A DNA stretch of 7,729 bases from Elusimicrobiota bacterium (GTDB lineage Bacteria; CAYTYR01; UBA6262; DAOVJB01), in assembly GCA_030673425.1 (NCBI GenBank), contig DAOVJB010000053.1, positions 1 through 7,729 on the forward strand, written 5' to 3'. Every line of letters begins with the position of its first letter. Within the stretch, counting starts at the first letter, position 1. The translations under genes and the position numbers were made by a program. The notes beneath the pieces are model-generated. The model did no database searches. It worked only from the letters and a program-made list of their open reading frames with translations, and was not told where the DNA came from. This document shows, one piece after another, positions 6,660-7,729 of the stretch.

Positions 6660-6665
6660 AGGAGG
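6660..6665 (+). promoter_or_regulatory. Shine-Dalgarno of the PilZ-methyltransferase gene
   Basis: AGGAGG is eight bases before the ATG at 6674 and fixes the start, giving the protein the expected PilZ opening MDRRKFHRI. Confidence 0.8.
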
Positions 6666-6673
6666 ATTATTCT

Positions 6674-7729
6674 ATGGATAGAAGAAAATTTCATAGAATT
6701 GGAGCCACTTTTCCTGTTGAGTTGGAAGTTGAGAATAATATCCCTTCGAAAATAGTTGGTGAGATAGACAATATTAGTGAGGGAGGATTAGGACTTTTTT
6801 TAGAAAGTTCTTTACCTCAATATACCAGTTTTATCATTCGTATAGGGCTACCCTGCGGGCATTTTCCAATAAAAGTTCCTGTACAACTGATATGGGAAAA
6901 TTCTATAGCAGAATATGAAAAATTCAACTGTGGAGTACGGTTCTTAAAATTGGAAGATGAGCATCTTTTTAGTTTAAGAAAGATATTATCTCAGTATAAG
7001 TTCTTAGATAAAAGATTTACTTCTTTAATAGAGAATATGAGGCAATTTCTTAAAGAGATTAAAAATAAGTTTGATAAATTTGATAAAACAAATAGTAATA
7101 AACAAAGAGAAATTAATTTTATTGACGTAAATAAAAGAAATATATTCGATGAATTGACCTATTATTTTGATGAAATTTGGCATGTCGTTGAGGCTTTTGA
7201 TAAAGATAAATATATTATCCATCAGGACTATTGTCAACAAATATTAGGCTATTTACTTTTAGATTTGATTGAAACCAATAGACGAGTATATCGAAAACCC
7301 CTAGGTTATTCTGGTGACTATATGATGATGAATTATATTTATGATTATCATGACAATCAATTCTTAGGAGATTCATCTTACCAAAAGCTTATTAATAATT
7401 ATACTTGTAATATTCCTGTTTCCTGTTCTAATATTAAGCGTAAGAATTTTCTTAAACAAAAAATTTTAGAAACAATGAAAACAAAAAATAGAGCAAAAAT
7501 TATGAGTGTGGGTTGTGGCTCTGTTAGAGAGTTGATAGAATTATTAAAAGAGGGAAAAATTACTGAATCTTTATCATTTGAGTGTTTAGATTTTGAGAAA
7601 AGAGCTTTGGATTACGTTAGCAACGAGATTGATAAGATAGCATTTGACAAGAAGCAAACTTTGTCTATTAGTTATATTCGTAAAAACATAGCAGGCATTA
7701 TAAGGGATAAAAAATTAAAAGAAGAGATT
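6674..7729 (+). CDS. PilZ domain fused to a PhcB-like SAM-dependent methyltransferase, 3' truncated by window edge
   Basis: The visible 352 codons have no stop and run off the right edge. Residues 1-110 are a PilZ domain: RRKFHR (3-8) supplies the RxxxR c-di-GMP motif (R4, R8), NISEGG (33-38) the (D/N)xSxxG motif, and CGVRFLKLEDEHLFSLRKIL its end. Residues 111-150 are a Lys/Asn-rich linker. From about 155 comes a helical segment, then RKPLGYSGDYMMMNYIYDY (207-225) and IKRKNFLKQKI (254-264), which I recall as typical of the domain before the methyltransferase in PhcB-like proteins. The SAM-binding motif I is KIMSVGCGSVRELIEL (275-290) and the motif II acidic residue lies in SFECLDFEKRALDYV (301-315). 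PhcB of Ralstonia makes 3-hydroxy fatty acid methyl ester signals. I infer a c-di-GMP-controlled methyltransferase; the product is unknown. GC content is lower than in the genes before it. Confidence 0.82.
   Translation, partial: MDRRKFHRIGATFPVELEVENNIPSKIVGEIDNISEGGLGLFLESSLPQYTSFIIRIGLPCGHFPIKVPVQLIWENSIAEYEKFNCGVRFLKLEDEHLFSLRKILSQYKFLDKRFTSLIENMRQFLKEIKNKFDKFDKTNSNKQREINFIDVNKRNIFDELTYYFDEIWHVVEAFDKDKYIIHQDYCQQILGYLLLDLIETNRRVYRKPLGYSGDYMMMNYIYDYHDNQFLGDSSYQKLINNYTCNIPVSCSNIKRKNFLKQKILETMKTKNRAKIMSVGCGSVRELIELLKEGKITESLSFECLDFEKRALDYVSNEIDKIAFDKKQTLSISYIRKNIAGIIRDKKLKEEI

Larger units (their letters stand above)
6417..6673 (+). other. 257-base AT-rich intergenic region with probable leader
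   Basis: No long ORF is present on either strand. The first half (6417-6485) is almost only A and T and shows only weak AT hairpins, with no clear terminator for the mltG transcript. The second half holds a promoter-like pair (about 6493-6522), a tandem AAACTTAAA direct repeat (6561-6569 and 6574-6582), a tiny leader ORF and an intrinsic terminator, listed separately. I do not recognise a known riboswitch class here; the conserved core of c-di-GMP-I riboswitches is absent. Confidence 0.6.

Noticed and set aside
6541-6660. c-di-GMP riboswitch upstream of the PilZ gene
   Set aside because: Tempting by context, but I could not find the conserved core elements of the class I or class II c-di-GMP riboswitches.
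7025-7240. A 71-codon - strand ORF opposite the PilZ-methyltransferase linker
   Set aside because: It is low-complexity (Ile/Phe/Asn/Lys) sequence mirrored from a very AT-rich coding stretch.

Overview
The window reads as a chromosomal stretch from an AT-rich bacterium with all genes on the + strand. Nothing in it looks like a phage, an insertion sequence, a CRISPR array or an rRNA/tRNA gene. The mix of a GH116 glycosidase, a RhaT-type transporter, DUF3467, CinA-ThpR, RuvX-MltG and a PilZ-methyltransferase fusion suggests an uncultured, probably diderm lineage. Omnitrophota or a relative is my guess from general gene content, held with low confidence. No rRNA or other marker gene is present to settle it.

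Region 1 (2-2201): the 3' part of a GH116-family beta-glycosidase gene, whose reading frame is open to the left edge, followed 19 bases later by a ten-helix RhaT-like sugar transporter. Together they look like a glycoside-use pair. Region 2 (2219-3121): a small DUF3467 protein of unknown function and a YfcE-type metallophosphodiesterase with a GTG start. Region 3 (3144-4991): a full two-domain CinA (ADP-ribose pyrophosphatase-like plus NMN deamidase), with its stop codon touching the ribosome binding site of thpR (RNA 2',3'-cyclic phosphodiesterase). Region 4 (5018-6416): ruvX overlapping mltG, a Holliday-junction resolvase-like protein and the endolytic transglycosylase that limits glycan strand length. 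Genes from 2 to 6416 are separated by 54 bases or less or overlap, so they may be one long housekeeping transcript. No terminator is convincing inside it.

Region 5 (6417-7729): a 257-base AT-rich gap, then a gene that runs off the right edge. It encodes an N-terminal PilZ domain (the usual c-di-GMP receptor), a charged linker, and a class I SAM methyltransferase module that resembles the PhcB-type (3-hydroxy fatty acid methyl ester) family. Directly in front of it sits a clear intrinsic terminator (10-bp stem plus T7) ending only 4 bases before the gene's Shine-Dalgarno. There is no room for a normal promoter between terminator and gene, so transcription probably has to read through it. A six-codon leader ORF with a good ribosome binding site overlaps the left arm of that terminator, which fits attenuation. 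This leader plus the PilZ-methyltransferase fusion is the most interesting part of the window.
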